Positions 27,971-37,127 are shown, counted from the first letter of the stretch. The stretch: DNA of 64,000 bases from Rhizobiales bacterium Y(2018) (GCA_005502925.1 SCPD01000001.1:558001-622000); one strand, 5' to 3'. A program made the numbers and translations. The notes: a model not told the origin generated them from the sequence alone.

Positions 27971-29164
27971 TCACTCGATCGGCCGCTCGGTCATTTCGAG
28001 ATGGACATCGGTGCCCGTATAGGGATGTGCCAGCGCCACGTCTTCATCGAGCTCGATGCCAAGCCCGGGTTCGGTCGGCAGCAGCACACGCCCTGCCTCC
28101 CAGCTGATCGGTTTCTTCAGAAGCTTCGCGTGGAAGCCACCCCACGTCTCGATGCTTTCGAGAATGAGGAAGTTGGGCAGCGAAGCGGCGAAATGAATGT
28201 TGGCGGCGCCCTCCACCGGTCCCGCATAAAGATGGGGCGCGATCTGCGCATAATGGGTTTCGGCCATGGCGGCGATCTTCTTCGCCTCCATGATGCCGCC
28301 GACGCGGCCTAAAGCCATTTGCAAAATCGAGGCGGCGCCCGTTTCCAGCACGCGCGCGAATTCATATTTGGTGACGAGGCGTTCACCGGTCGCCACCGGA
28401 ATCGAGATGGCGCGCGCCACCTTGGCCATCTCTTCCGGCATTTCGGGCGGCGTCGGTTCCTCGAACCACAAGGGCTCATAAGGCTCGAGGCGCTTCGCCA
28501 GCCTGATTGCGCCGGAGGCGGTGAATTGGCCATGCGTGCCGAAAAGCAGATCGGCTTTGCTGCCGACTGCTTCGCGTATGAGCCGGCAGAATTTGGCGCA
28601 CAGATCGAGCGTTTCGAGCGAAGGCTGGCGCGGATCGAAGACGGAATAGGGTGCGGCGGGATCGAACTTCACCGCGGTGAAACCTTGCTTCACATAAAAC
28701 GCGGCACGCTCGGCCGAGGCTTCGGCATTCCAATAAATCGAATTGTCCTGGCCCTTGGCGGTGTCGGGATAGATGTAGGTGTAGGAGCGCAGGCTCTCAT
28801 GGACGCGCCCGCCCAGCAATTCATACACAGGTTTGCCGGTGGCCTTGCCCTTGATGTCCCACAGCGCGATCTCGATGCCGGAGAGAACGCCCATCAGCGA
28901 GGCGTCCGGCCGCATGGTGTAGCCAGTGCCATAGGTCTTGCGCCACAAGGCCTCGATGTGGAACGGATCCATGCCTTCGACATGGCGGGCGAAGACATCC
29001 TCGATCATGGCGGTCATCGCCTTCGGCCCGAAGGTATCGCAATAGACCTCGCCGATGCCGCTGACATTGTCGTCGGTCGTGAGCTTGACGAAGATGAAAT
29101 AACGGCCGCCAAAGCCCGGCGGTGGATTGCCGACGATGAAAACCTTGAGGTCCTTGATCTTCAC
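27971..29164 (-). CDS. Enolase-superfamily (mandelate racemase/muconate lactonizing) protein with altered ligands
   Basis: The 397-residue protein has the MR/MLE capping domain (FIFVKLTTDDNVSGIGEVYC) and barrel (SGIEIALWDIKGKATGKPVY). Metal-site glutamates appear in LWFEEPTPPE and IPVATGERLV, and a histidine in QIAPHLYAGP. By eye the first metal aspartate, expected as VDAN or VDFH, is replaced in LLFGTHGQFTA, and the dyad aspartate (QPDL) is replaced in ILQMALGRVGG. It would normally dehydrate a sugar acid such as galactonate, but these changes make the reaction uncertain. GTG start with GGGAG upstream. It lies between the amidohydrolase and the aminotransferase on one strand. Confidence 0.88.
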   Translation of the reverse strand: MKIKDLKVFIVGNPPPGFGGRYFIFVKLTTDDNVSGIGEVYCDTFGPKAMTAMIEDVFARHVEGMDPFHIEALWRKTYGTGYTMRPDASLMGVLSGIEIALWDIKGKATGKPVYELLGGRVHESLRSYTYIYPDTAKGQDNSIYWNAEASAERAAFYVKQGFTAVKFDPAAPYSVFDPRQPSLETLDLCAKFCRLIREAVGSKADLLFGTHGQFTASGAIRLAKRLEPYEPLWFEEPTPPEMPEEMAKVARAISIPVATGERLVTKYEFARVLETGAASILQMALGRVGGIMEAKKIAAMAETHYAQIAPHLYAGPVEGAANIHFAASLPNFLILESIETWGGFHAKLLKKPISWEAGRVLLPTEPGLGIELDEDVALAHPYTGTDVHLEMTERPIE

Positions 29165-29246
29165 GGAGAACGCTCCCTACCCTGTTTTCGGTCAGCTTCG
29201 CCGGAGCCCGCCGGCAAGACAAGAGCCAGCCCCGTTCACCGGTCCG

Positions 29247-30347
29247 TCAGACGGCCCGCAAAGCCTCGGGCAGCAGTTCGGCGAAAAGATCGAGCTCGGC
29301 GTCGGGGGCGGCACTCACCCTGATGCAGCGATTGAGCGGGGCGACACCCGGCATGCGCACGAAGATGCCGCGCGCGATCAGCTCGTCCAGCAGGTGCTTC
29401 GCGAAAACCCCGTCGCGGCCGCAATCGATGGTGACAAAATTGGTGGCGGATGGCAGCGGCGCCAGGCCATTGTCACGCGCGATGTCGCTGATGCGCCCAC
29501 GCGCGCGCTCCACCTTGGCGATCACCTCGCGCAGATAGGCCTGATCGGTGAGCGCCGCGAGAGCCGCCGCCTGCGCCACGCGATTGACGCCGAAATGATT
29601 GCGCACCTTGTCGAAGCTCTTCACCAGTTCCGCCTCGCCGATCACATAACCGATGCGGGCGCCGGCCAACCCATAGGCCTTGGAGAAGGTGCGGAAGCGC
29701 AGGAGCCTGGGGTTGCTCGTATCGAGCGGCGGCAAGGTGCCTTCCGGCGCGAACTCGCCATAGGCTTCATCGAGAATCAGAAGCGAGCCGTCGGGAATAT
29801 TGGCGATCAGCTCCAAGACGGTGCTCGCCGGCCACCAGGAGCCCATGGGATTGTCCGGGTTGGCGAAGAAGAGGAGACGCGCTTTCTCGGCGCGAGCAAG
29901 ATCGAGCAAGGACGCTGGATCCTCACGATCCGCCACATAAGGCGTCGTCACCAGCCTGCCGCCATAACCATTCACATGGAAGTTGAAGGTCGGATAGGCG
30001 CCGAGCGAGGTCGCCACGGTGACGCCCGGAGCTACGAACATGCGCACCGCATAGCCGAACAGCGCGTCGATCCCCTCGCCCACCGCGATATTCTCGGGCT
30101 TCACACCGTGATGGCGGGCGAGCGCCTGTTTGAGATCGTGATTCTCGGGGTCGCAATATTTCCATACGTCATTTGTTGTCTCAGCGATTGCCGCGACCAC
30201 ACTGGGCGCCGGGCCGAAACCACTCTCATTGGCGCCGAGTCTCGCCTTGAAGGCGACGCCGCGCTGGCGCTCCAGTGCTTCCGGGCCGACGAAAGGCACC
30301 GTCGAGGGCAAAAGCTCGACGACGGGCGTCTGCGGTATGCGGGACAC
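29247..30347 (-). CDS. HisC-like PLP-dependent aminotransferase
   Basis: GTG 30347 with GGGAG upstream gives 366 residues. The fold-type I aminotransferase signs are FKARLGANESGFGPAPSVVA near the N terminus, LLFFANPDNPMGSWWPAS in the middle, LLILDEAYGEFAPEG with the PLP-contacting aspartate and tyrosine, and FRTFSKAYGLAGARIGYVIG with the Schiff-base lysine. The final RVSAAPDAELDLFAE fits histidinol-phosphate-aminotransferase-type proteins. Its place upstream of an enolase-superfamily protein and amidohydrolase suggests a role in catabolism rather than histidine synthesis. That is inference. Confidence 0.9.
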   Translation of the reverse strand: MSRIPQTPVVELLPSTVPFVGPEALERQRGVAFKARLGANESGFGPAPSVVAAIAETTNDVWKYCDPENHDLKQALARHHGVKPENIAVGEGIDALFGYAVRMFVAPGVTVATSLGAYPTFNFHVNGYGGRLVTTPYVADREDPASLLDLARAEKARLLFFANPDNPMGSWWPASTVLELIANIPDGSLLILDEAYGEFAPEGTLPPLDTSNPRLLRFRTFSKAYGLAGARIGYVIGEAELVKSFDKVRNHFGVNRVAQAAALAALTDQAYLREVIAKVERARGRISDIARDNGLAPLPSATNFVTIDCGRDGVFAKHLLDELIARGIFVRMPGVAPLNRCIRVSAAPDAELDLFAELLPEALRAV

Positions 30348-30502
30348 GAAGGGCTCCCTTGCTGAAAGAGCGAGCTATTGCATGGAGATGATCGTGAATC
30401 AAACCAGACTGTGACCTTCGCGCAACAGTCGCCGACTTAACGTCTCGATTCACGCCCTCGTGAGCTTGGCGCGGGCGCGAAACCGGGTAAAAGAACCCCG
30501 AA

Positions 30503-30853
30503 ATGAATCGCGTATTCGACTTTTCCTTGCGCCGCGTCACGGTTGCCATTGTGTTCCTGTGTATGACGGCGCTTGTCGTGTGTCAGCTCCTGGGGCCGAC
30601 GGCGCGGTTGAATCACGCCTTCACGCCAATGGATCCGGCCGAGCAGACCTCTATCGGCGCCACATTCAGGACGGCGGGGGCTCAAAGCCACCTGCCGGCC
30701 CGCTGCGCCAGCATCAAGCTGGCGCCCATTGAAATCGAGAGCGCCAGCTTCAAGCCCGGCTTCATCGCCTGCGACTTGCGCAACGCCCTCGCCTCGATAC
30801 CGCCGCCCAGCGCGGAAATCGGGGTTCCGACACCGCCACCGCGCGCGGCCTGA
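30503..30853 (+). CDS. Small membrane-anchored or secreted protein of unknown function
   Basis: The ATG gives 116 residues with an N-terminal hydrophobic segment (RVTVAIVFLCMTALVVCQLL) that may be an uncleaved signal anchor. The rest is Ala/Pro-rich, with cysteines in ARCASIKLAP and FIACDLRNA and a Pro-rich tail. There is no convincing ribosome-binding site. No family is recognised. It is placed between divergent genes ahead of the L,D-transpeptidase. Confidence 0.5.
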   Translation: MNRVFDFSLRRVTVAIVFLCMTALVVCQLLGPTARLNHAFTPMDPAEQTSIGATFRTAGAQSHLPARCASIKLAPIEIESASFKPGFIACDLRNALASIPPPSAEIGVPTPPPRAA

Positions 30854-30929
30854 TCTTCCTCTCAGGATCACCAATCGGCCGTGGCGATGGCGTCGCGGTC
30901 TCTTTCACTTGAATTAAGGATTGTTTGTC

Positions 30930-31604
30930 ATGCCGATCACCCGGCGTTTATTTCTTCTCAGCGGCATCGGTGCGGCGCTCAGCGCCTGCGTCCAGGGCGA
31001 AACTGAAGGCATCACAGCCGACCCGACCGGTTCCGATCCTTCCGTCTTCAAGACGAGCTATGGCGCGCTGCCGGATGAGCAGTTCCCCATTCCGGCCGTG
31101 GATCTGAAGAAGCTCAAGCCGAAATACCGCCGCCGGCAGGTCGACTTCCCGACCGCCGAGATCCCCGGCACGATCATCGTCGATACGCCCAACCGTTATC
31201 TCTATCTCGTGCTCGAAAACGGCCAGGCGATGCGCTACGGCGTCGGCATCGGCCGCGACGGCTTCACCTGGGGCGGCCGCGGCCGCATCCAATATAAGCG
31301 CGCCTGGCCGCGCTGGACGCCGCCCTCGGAAATGATCGACCGCCAGCCGGAGCTCGAGAAATATCGCAATGGCATGGAGCCGGGCCTCGACAACCCGCTC
31401 GGCGCCCGCGCGCTCTATATCTTCCAGAACGGCCAGGACACGCTCTATCGCCTGCACGGCACCCAGGATGCATCGAGCATCGGCAAGGCCGTTTCGTCGG
31501 GCTGCGTGCGTCTCGTCAACCAGGACGTGATCGACCTCTTCAACCGGGCGCGGCCCGGCGCCTCGATCATCGTGCGCCAGCGGGCTGGCGACGAAGCAGC
31601 GTGA
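30930..31604 (+). CDS. Lipoprotein L,D-transpeptidase (YkuD domain), Tat-type signal
   Basis: ATG 30930, about nine bases after AAGGA, gives 224 residues. The N terminus MPITRRLFLLSGIGAALSAC combines a twin-arginine motif with a lipobox (LSAC), pointing to Tat export and lipidation. The YkuD domain starts around IPGTIIVDTPNRYLYLVLEN. It carries the catalytic signature with HGTQDASSIGKAVSSGCVRL, where the last cysteine is the nucleophile. It should cross-link peptidoglycan (3-3 links) or attach proteins to it in the periplasm. An in-frame TTG at 30921 is a less likely start. Confidence 0.95.
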   Translation: MPITRRLFLLSGIGAALSACVQGETEGITADPTGSDPSVFKTSYGALPDEQFPIPAVDLKKLKPKYRRRQVDFPTAEIPGTIIVDTPNRYLYLVLENGQAMRYGVGIGRDGFTWGGRGRIQYKRAWPRWTPPSEMIDRQPELEKYRNGMEPGLDNPLGARALYIFQNGQDTLYRLHGTQDASSIGKAVSSGCVRLVNQDVIDLFNRARPGASIIVRQRAGDEAA

Positions 31605-31623
31605 TCTCGCCGACAGAGCAACA

Positions 31624-31655
31624 AAAAAGGCCGGAGAAACTCTCCGGCCTTTTTC
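31624..31655. terminator. Bidirectional terminator between the L,D-transpeptidase and BA14K-like gene
   Basis: A 9-bp GC stem GGCCGGAGA / TCTCCGGCC around AAC is bracketed by an A-run and a T-run, so it serves both convergent genes. Confidence 0.93.
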
Positions 31656-31670
31656 ATTTCGAAAGGTTGA

Positions 31671-32168
31671 TCAGAGGCGGCAGGTGCGCCACTGGCCCGA
31701 GCTCGCTTTGTATTTGCCGGTGTCGGGGTTGAAGGAGCGATATTTGCGCGAGCAGGCGCGCGCCCAGGAGCGGCTGCCCGGCTCGAAATCGCCAACCGCC
31801 TGGTAGTTGTTGCTGCGCCGGCCTTCGTAATTGTCCATGCAGCGGGCGAAGGCATTGTCATAAGCGCGGCGATAACGGTCGCTGGTGACGCCGGCGCCCA
31901 GAAGCGTGCCGCCGACGCCGCCGATGATGGCGCCACGTCCGGCGCCTTTGCCGTTGTCGATGATGCCGCCCAGAATGCCGCCGGCCACCGCGCCACCGAT
32001 CGTGCCGACAAGCACATCGGCGCCGCCATTGGTCTTGCGGTGCGCGACGTCACGCGCATAGCTGTCGCAATAGCCGCGCGGTCCCGCGGAAGCGGTTCCG
32101 GCAAAACCCGCCGTCACGGCAAGCGCCAAAGCGGCGCCCACACATTTCGCCAAAACTGTCCGATTCAT
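31671..32168 (-). CDS. BA14K-like exported protein with a glycine-zipper segment
   Basis: ATG 32168 with GAGGAG upstream gives 165 residues. A signal peptide (MNRTVLAKCVGAALALAVTA) ends near ASA-GP. A glycine-zipper stretch, VGTIGGAVAGGILGGIID and IGGVGGTLLGAGV, may insert in or lie on the outer membrane. The C terminus SWARACSRKYRSFNPDTGKY followed by KASSGQWRTC closely follows the BA14K family motif (lectin-like, described in Brucella). This supports an Hyphomicrobiales origin. It probably sits in the envelope or cell surface. Confidence 0.9.
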   Translation of the reverse strand: MNRTVLAKCVGAALALAVTAGFAGTASAGPRGYCDSYARDVAHRKTNGGADVLVGTIGGAVAGGILGGIIDNGKGAGRGAIIGGVGGTLLGAGVTSDRYRRAYDNAFARCMDNYEGRRSNNYQAVGDFEPGSRSWARACSRKYRSFNPDTGKYKASSGQWRTCRL

Positions 32169-32195
32169 GCCGTATCTCCTCATGAAGTGCTGCCC

Positions 32196-33347
32196 TTACC
32201 TAGGAACCGATTGTGGCCGGCCCGGGGCAGTCGAAAATCGGGCCAGACAGGCCTTCGCGGCGGCGACTGCGGTTGAAAAACAGGCTTGCAGCAGATAGCC
32301 ACCGGTTGGCGCCTCCCAGTCCAGCATCTCGCCCACCGCAAATACGCCCGGCCAGCGCTTGAGCTCGAAGGTCCGGTCGACTTCCTTCAACGCCACGCCA
32401 CCGGCCGAGGAGATGGCGCGCGCCAGCGTGTCGGTACCGGTGACGGTCAGGCTGAGTGATTTGATTCCGGTCGCCGTCGCGGGTGCCCCGGCCTCACGCA
32501 AGAGCGCGATCGCGACCGACGAAAGCCCCGCCGCCTTGCGCAGGAAATTGCTCTGCGACGCTTTCCCCCTCGGACGCCCCAGCCTCGCCTCCAAGTCAGC
32601 AACGCTCAGATCAGGTCTGAGATCGAGGGTAAACTCACGGGTCGCGCGTAGTTGCGGCCCAAGCGCATAGACGACACCGCCTTCGAGGCCGCGCCGCGTG
32701 ACGACCGCTTCGCCACGCACCGTTCGTCCGCCGACGGTCATCGCGATACGCTTCAACGGCTCACCCGCATACCTTTCCCTCAGGAATTCCGACCAGTCGA
32801 TCGTGACGCCGCAATTGGCCGGGATGAAGTCCTTCACCTCGATGCCGCGCCCGCGCAGTATCGCAGCCCAGCCGGCGTCCGACCCGAGACGCGGCCAGCT
32901 GGCGCCGCCCATGGCGAGGATCATCGCATCGGCCTCGTTGTCGCCCGTCCATTCGGTCTTGAGCGCGAGCTTCACGCCCAGGCCATCGAGGCGCCTCAGC
33001 CAGGCGCGCAGCAATGGCGAGGCCTTCATCGTCTTCGGGAAGACACGCCCCGACGAGCCGATGAAAGTCTCGATGCCGAGACCGTTGCACCAGGCGATCA
33101 GCGCCTCGGGTGGGAAAGCGCGAATGGCGGGCTCGAGAAAGCCGCGCGCCTCACCATAACGATCAAGAAAACGATCGAGCGGCTCGGAATGGGTGAGATT
33201 GAGACCGCCCCTGCCCGCCATCAGAAACTTGCGCGCCGGCGATGCCATGTGATCGATGATGCGCACAGTAGCGCCGCCCCCGGAAAGGACTTCCGCCGCC
33301 ATCAGCCCCGCAGGCCCGGCGCCGATAATGTCGACCGAGAAACTCAT
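32196..33347 (-). CDS. BaiN/YhiN-family FAD flavoprotein (TIGR03862-like)
   Basis: The 383-residue protein begins with the FAD-binding dinucleotide motif SVDIIGAGPAGLMAAEVLSG. It has KFLMAGRGGLNLTHSEPLDR, the characteristic stretch of the HI0933/YhiN flavoprotein family, and ETFIGSSGRVFPKTMKASPL. The C-terminal KRWPGVFAVGEMLDWEAPTG is the second FAD contact. The shorter length fits the TIGR03862 subgroup. These are NAD(P)/FAD-dependent oxidoreductases of poorly known substrate. The gene lies head-to-head with a small secreted-protein gene. Confidence 0.93.
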   Translation of the reverse strand: MSFSVDIIGAGPAGLMAAEVLSGGGATVRIIDHMASPARKFLMAGRGGLNLTHSEPLDRFLDRYGEARGFLEPAIRAFPPEALIAWCNGLGIETFIGSSGRVFPKTMKASPLLRAWLRRLDGLGVKLALKTEWTGDNEADAMILAMGGASWPRLGSDAGWAAILRGRGIEVKDFIPANCGVTIDWSEFLRERYAGEPLKRIAMTVGGRTVRGEAVVTRRGLEGGVVYALGPQLRATREFTLDLRPDLSVADLEARLGRPRGKASQSNFLRKAAGLSSVAIALLREAGAPATATGIKSLSLTVTGTDTLARAISSAGGVALKEVDRTFELKRWPGVFAVGEMLDWEAPTGGYLLQACFSTAVAAAKACLARFSTAPGRPQSVPR

Positions 33348-33390
33348 GGCGCGGCATGGACACGGCAGGTTCGGCCGCTAATATGGTTGC

Positions 33391-33717
33391 ATGCGATCAC
33401 GAAATTCATTGCGATTCAGCCTGTCGGTTCTGGCGTTTGCTCTACTGTCCGGCCCACTCCTAGCAAAGCAAGCACTGCCGCCGCAAATCGCCCAGGCGAT
33501 CAAGTCCTGGCAGCAATGCGCGGCCGCTGCCTACAAGGCGCAACGGCAGGTGATGCCCGACAAGAATGAGGCGGCCGAAGCGAGCTTCGCCTCGTGCCAG
33601 GCGCAATATGACACGGTGGTGGCGCGGGCCGGCGAGAATGGCCTCAAGGCGGCCGATGTCCGTCAGGCGCTGGATAAGAGCAAGCTGGCCCTCAAGAAGC
33701 AGATGACCGCCCCTTAA
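33391..33717 (+). CDS. Small secreted protein of unknown function
   Basis: The 108-residue product has a good signal peptide (MRSRNSLRFSLSVLAFALLS, cleavage near LLA-KQ). The mature part has two cysteines, in SWQQCAAAAYK and SFASCQAQYD, spaced as in a helix hairpin with a disulfide, and an amphipathic helical C terminus. No family recognised. It faces the flavoprotein gene from a 43-bp shared upstream region and is convergent with the TonB receptor. Confidence 0.65.
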   Translation: MRSRNSLRFSLSVLAFALLSGPLLAKQALPPQIAQAIKSWQQCAAAAYKAQRQVMPDKNEAAEASFASCQAQYDTVVARAGENGLKAADVRQALDKSKLALKKQMTAP

Positions 33718-33761
33718 GAATAAGGAGCGGTCATCCGAGGGAGAGGCCCCGTGTGGTCTTG

Positions 33762-35951
33762 TCAGCCGCCGAAGCGGTAAGTGGCCGAAATCTTCGCGTT
33801 GAAGCCGGGCTCGTAGAAATCGCCGACGCCCACCGCCTCGTTCAGGTAGTTGGTGTATTTCTGGTCGAAGATGTTCTCGAGCCTGAGATCGAGCCGGAAA
33901 TCATCCGTCACCGCATAGCCGGCAAAGACATTGACCAGCGCATAGTCGGAAATGGTGTACTTGATCTCGTCATCGGGAGCGGGTGTATCCTCATTGAGCC
34001 GCTCGCGCTTCGATTTGAAGTAATATTGCAGCTCGCTGCCGATGACCGCCCGGTTCTCGAGGAAGCGTACGCCCGAAAAGGCGCTGACATTGCTCTGCGG
34101 CGCGGTGAGGAGTTCGTTGTCGTCCTCCTTGTTCACGCTGTCGAGATAGGTGCCGGAAAGCCCCGCGAAGAACCGGCCATTGTCGTAAGTCGCTTCGAAT
34201 TCGAGGCCCTTGAGCACGACCTTGTCGAAGTTCTGGTACTGGTAGCAGATAGGAATGACGCCTGGACCCGGCACGAAGGTGCAGCCTGGATCCGGATTAG
34301 GCGGAAAAGGCGAGAGCGACGTCAGGCCAATGTAATCATTGATCGTGTTGTGGAACGCTGCCGCCTTGATGCGCAGGCCGTCTTCCGGTGTGAAGAGGCC
34401 ATCGCGCTTGTAGTTGATTCCCGCTTCGAAGAGATGCGCGGTTTCCGGCGTCAGGTCGGGATTGGGCAGGAACGGAAAAGACACGCCTGCGGGATGCATG
34501 CCGGTCATCAGCGTCTCGATAACGCTTGGCGAACGATAACCTTCGGCATAGGTGCCATAGACCTGAAGCCCATTGAACCCGGTGGATTCGAAGGGCTTTA
34601 CACCCACGGTGATGCGCGGCGACAGCCGGTCGTCATCACTTTCGATTTCGCCGTCGTCGCTTTCGAGCTTGTAAGAGTCGTAGCGCAGGCCGCCGATGAC
34701 TTCGAGCCAGTTGGAAAATTCGAGCTTGTCCTGGACGAAGGCGCCCCACACCTCGCGGTTGCCGGAGGGGCTGTAGACGAAGGCGCCGCCCAGAGGATCT
34801 TCCACATTCACATCGTCGTCGAACCAGTCGCCGCCAATCGTGAACGTGTGCTTCAGCGCACCGGTCTCGAAGCGCGAGACGTTGTTGATGTCGACGCCCG
34901 TCGTGGTCAGGTCGAAATTCCGCTCACTGCCTTTCGGCACCGGAATCCAGCCGCCGCCATTCTGATTCCAGCGCACGCCGTCCCGTAAGGAGGTCTGATC
35001 CATCTTCGTATCGTTGACATAGCCGCTCAACGTAAGATCGATCCAGTCATTACCGGGCGTGAAGCGGTACTTGCCGGTGAAGATGTTCTCCTTGAGATCG
35101 GTCTCCTGAGGCATCGAGGTCGAAGGCTCGCGCCAATTATTGTTGTTGCCGATCCAGCCGAGCGTGATCTCATGGCCGTCGGCCGGGCGGATGACACTCT
35201 TGGCGAGGCCCGAATTGACCTCATAATTGCTGTCCTCGACGGTGTTGCCATCGCCACCTTTGTAATCATCGCGTTCGCGATATGTGAAATTGCCGAGCAG
35301 GTCGAAGGCCTCGACCGGCTTGATGGCGCCGGTGACGCTGGTGAGGAACCCGTCGCCGTTGCTTTCATAGCCGCCCTTCACCGAGCCGCCGAATTGCTCA
35401 CCCTCGCGCAGGAAGTCGCTGGCCGACTTGGTCTCGAAGACGACGACGCCGCCAATGGCACCTGAGCCATAGATATTGGCGACGGGGCCGCGGACCACCG
35501 TCACCTGCTTGAGCAGTTCCGGCTCGATCCACATGGAGCTGGCGCTGCCATGGTCGTTGCGGGCGAAATTGTTGCGGGCGCCGTCGGTGATCATGGCGAC
35601 GCGGCCGAAATCCTGGAGGCCGCGGATATTGATGCTGGTGCCGAGGCCGGTCCGATCCTGAGTGCCGGCGGTCGAGACGCCCGGCACGCCGGTGAACACC
35701 TGCCTGATGTCGGAGGCTTGCTTCTGCTGGAGGCGTTCGCCACCGACGACGCTGGTGGAGGTCAGCGAGTTGATCACTTCCTCGTCGAATTTGGACGCGA
35801 CGACGGTGATCAAATCGAGAAGGCCGCCACTGTCGCCGGCTTCCTGGGCAGCTTGCTGCTGCGGCTGTTCCTGGCCCTGCGCCGGAACCGTTAATGCGAA
35901 ACTCGCGGCTGTCGCCAACAGCCAAAGCCGCAGATATGCGGAATGTCCCAT
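33762..35951 (-). CDS. TonB-dependent haem/haemoglobin/transferrin-type outer-membrane receptor
   Basis: The 729-residue protein has a signal peptide ending near AQG-QE. Its TonB box is close to LDLITVVASKFDEEVINS. The plug domain contains QVFTGVPGVSTAGTQDRTGL, SINIRGLQDFGRVAMITDGA and VTVVRGPVANIYGSGAIGGV. A 22-strand barrel ends in FNAKISATYRFGG. The features fit the HmuR/BhuA/ShuA group that takes up haem or iron from host or soil proteins, powered by TonB. The start has GGGGAGAGGGG upstream. An AT-rich imperfect palindrome about 120 bp upstream may be an iron operator. Exact ligand is unknown. Confidence 0.93.
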   Translation of the reverse strand: MGHSAYLRLWLLATAASFALTVPAQGQEQPQQQAAQEAGDSGGLLDLITVVASKFDEEVINSLTSTSVVGGERLQQKQASDIRQVFTGVPGVSTAGTQDRTGLGTSINIRGLQDFGRVAMITDGARNNFARNDHGSASSMWIEPELLKQVTVVRGPVANIYGSGAIGGVVVFETKSASDFLREGEQFGGSVKGGYESNGDGFLTSVTGAIKPVEAFDLLGNFTYRERDDYKGGDGNTVEDSNYEVNSGLAKSVIRPADGHEITLGWIGNNNNWREPSTSMPQETDLKENIFTGKYRFTPGNDWIDLTLSGYVNDTKMDQTSLRDGVRWNQNGGGWIPVPKGSERNFDLTTTGVDINNVSRFETGALKHTFTIGGDWFDDDVNVEDPLGGAFVYSPSGNREVWGAFVQDKLEFSNWLEVIGGLRYDSYKLESDDGEIESDDDRLSPRITVGVKPFESTGFNGLQVYGTYAEGYRSPSVIETLMTGMHPAGVSFPFLPNPDLTPETAHLFEAGINYKRDGLFTPEDGLRIKAAAFHNTINDYIGLTSLSPFPPNPDPGCTFVPGPGVIPICYQYQNFDKVVLKGLEFEATYDNGRFFAGLSGTYLDSVNKEDDNELLTAPQSNVSAFSGVRFLENRAVIGSELQYYFKSKRERLNEDTPAPDDEIKYTISDYALVNVFAGYAVTDDFRLDLRLENIFDQKYTNYLNEAVGVGDFYEPGFNAKISATYRFGG

Positions 35952-36067
35952 GAGACCCCTCTCCCCTGTACCCTCGAAAATGCTGGCTACTGGACGTTGA
36001 GAGGTCGTTTGCTGGCCGCCGGACTCCCGTCCGGCGACCGTTAACTAATGGTATCCGACTAATCCAG

Positions 36068-36082
36068 TCAAGAATTATCTAA
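36068..36082. promoter_or_regulatory. AT-rich imperfect palindrome upstream of the TonB receptor, candidate iron box
   Basis: TCAAGAATTATCTAA (complement TTAGATAATTCTTGA) lies about 117 bp upstream of the receptor start and resembles an ICE-type Irr site. It is imperfect and not identical to the element upstream of the ferric transporter, so this stays a guess. Confidence 0.3.
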
Positions 36083-36119
36083 CTGGTTGCGAATTAACCA
36101 GGAATTGCACCCGAGGTGA

Positions 36120-37052
36120 TCACGCAGCTTCCCGGCGCAGCGGCTGGCACATGCAGTGGACGCCGCCGCCGGCCTGGGTGAACATGGTCATGTCGGGATC
36201 GTAGACCGTGAAGCCCGCGGCGCGCATCTTGCCGTTGAGATCGGTCGCGCCTGCCGTCGACAGCACACGGTCATTACCCAACGCCACCACATTGCAGCCG
36301 AGCGCCATCGTCTCCTTGAAGCTCGCCGGGATGATCTCGATCTTCTTCGATTTGAGCCACTGGACGATGTCGTCCTCGGTCGTCTCCAGGCAGACGGCGG
36401 CGCAATGCTCGTTGAGCATGCACACCATCAGGTCGATATGGACATAGAACTGGTCGATCGGGGCGTATTTGATCTCCCAGCCTTCCTTGAGGAACCATTC
36501 CGAGACCTGGCGGGCCGCCACTTCCTCGGAGCGGTGATCGGTATAGCCGACCAGCGCAACGCCCGGCTTGATGATGTTGAAGTCGCCGCCCTCGAAATTG
36601 CCGGCGCTCACCATGTCGTAGATCGGGATGCCGCGCTCGAGATAGAAGCGCAGCACCGCTGCATATTCTCCGCGCCGGCGCGGATTGGCGAGTTGGCAGA
36701 CGACGGCGCCATAGGGCGACATGAAGGAGGAATCGCGGGCATAGACCTGATAGGGATTGGTCATGTCGACGGGCAGGAAATGGCAGGTGACGCCGGCGCT
36801 CTCATAGGCGTCGACCATCTCGCGGTGCTGGCGCATGGCGGCCTGCTTGTCGAACTTGTAGCCTTTCCGCAACGTGTCGCGCACCAGCGACGACCATTGG
36901 GCGTTTTCGAGCCCCATCCAGCGGAAGCTCTCGGCCGGGCCCAAAAGGACGTCCTTGAGCGGACCCGTTTCCGACTTCAGAAACCAGTCGGTCATCAACG
37001 GGGTGCCGCCGCCTTCTTTGCGGGCGCGTAAGGGTGTGTTGTTCTGGGTCAT
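36120..37052 (-). CDS. Amidinotransferase/arginine-deiminase-fold hydrolase (DDAH-like)
   Basis: The 310-residue protein shows the pentein-fold catalytic pattern. VSAGNFEGGDFNIIKPG holds acidic residues that bind the guanidinium group, DQFYVHIDLMVCMLNEHC holds the catalytic histidine in HIDL, and QAGGGVHCMCQPLRRE the nucleophilic cysteine near the C terminus. It most resembles dimethylargininase or amidinotransferase-type enzymes that remove or transfer an amidino group from arginine derivatives. GGAGACAGG precedes the ATG. It starts 75 bp downstream of a LysR regulator in the same direction, so the two may be linked. Confidence 0.9.
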   Translation of the reverse strand: MTQNNTPLRARKEGGGTPLMTDWFLKSETGPLKDVLLGPAESFRWMGLENAQWSSLVRDTLRKGYKFDKQAAMRQHREMVDAYESAGVTCHFLPVDMTNPYQVYARDSSFMSPYGAVVCQLANPRRRGEYAAVLRFYLERGIPIYDMVSAGNFEGGDFNIIKPGVALVGYTDHRSEEVAARQVSEWFLKEGWEIKYAPIDQFYVHIDLMVCMLNEHCAAVCLETTEDDIVQWLKSKKIEIIPASFKETMALGCNVVALGNDRVLSTAGATDLNGKMRAAGFTVYDPDMTMFTQAGGGVHCMCQPLRREAA

Positions 37053-37127
37053 GGCCTGTCTCCGTTATTTTCGGGCCAAGCATTCGTTCACCCGGTCCTT
37101 CTGAACAAGGGAGTAATCCTCCCCTCC

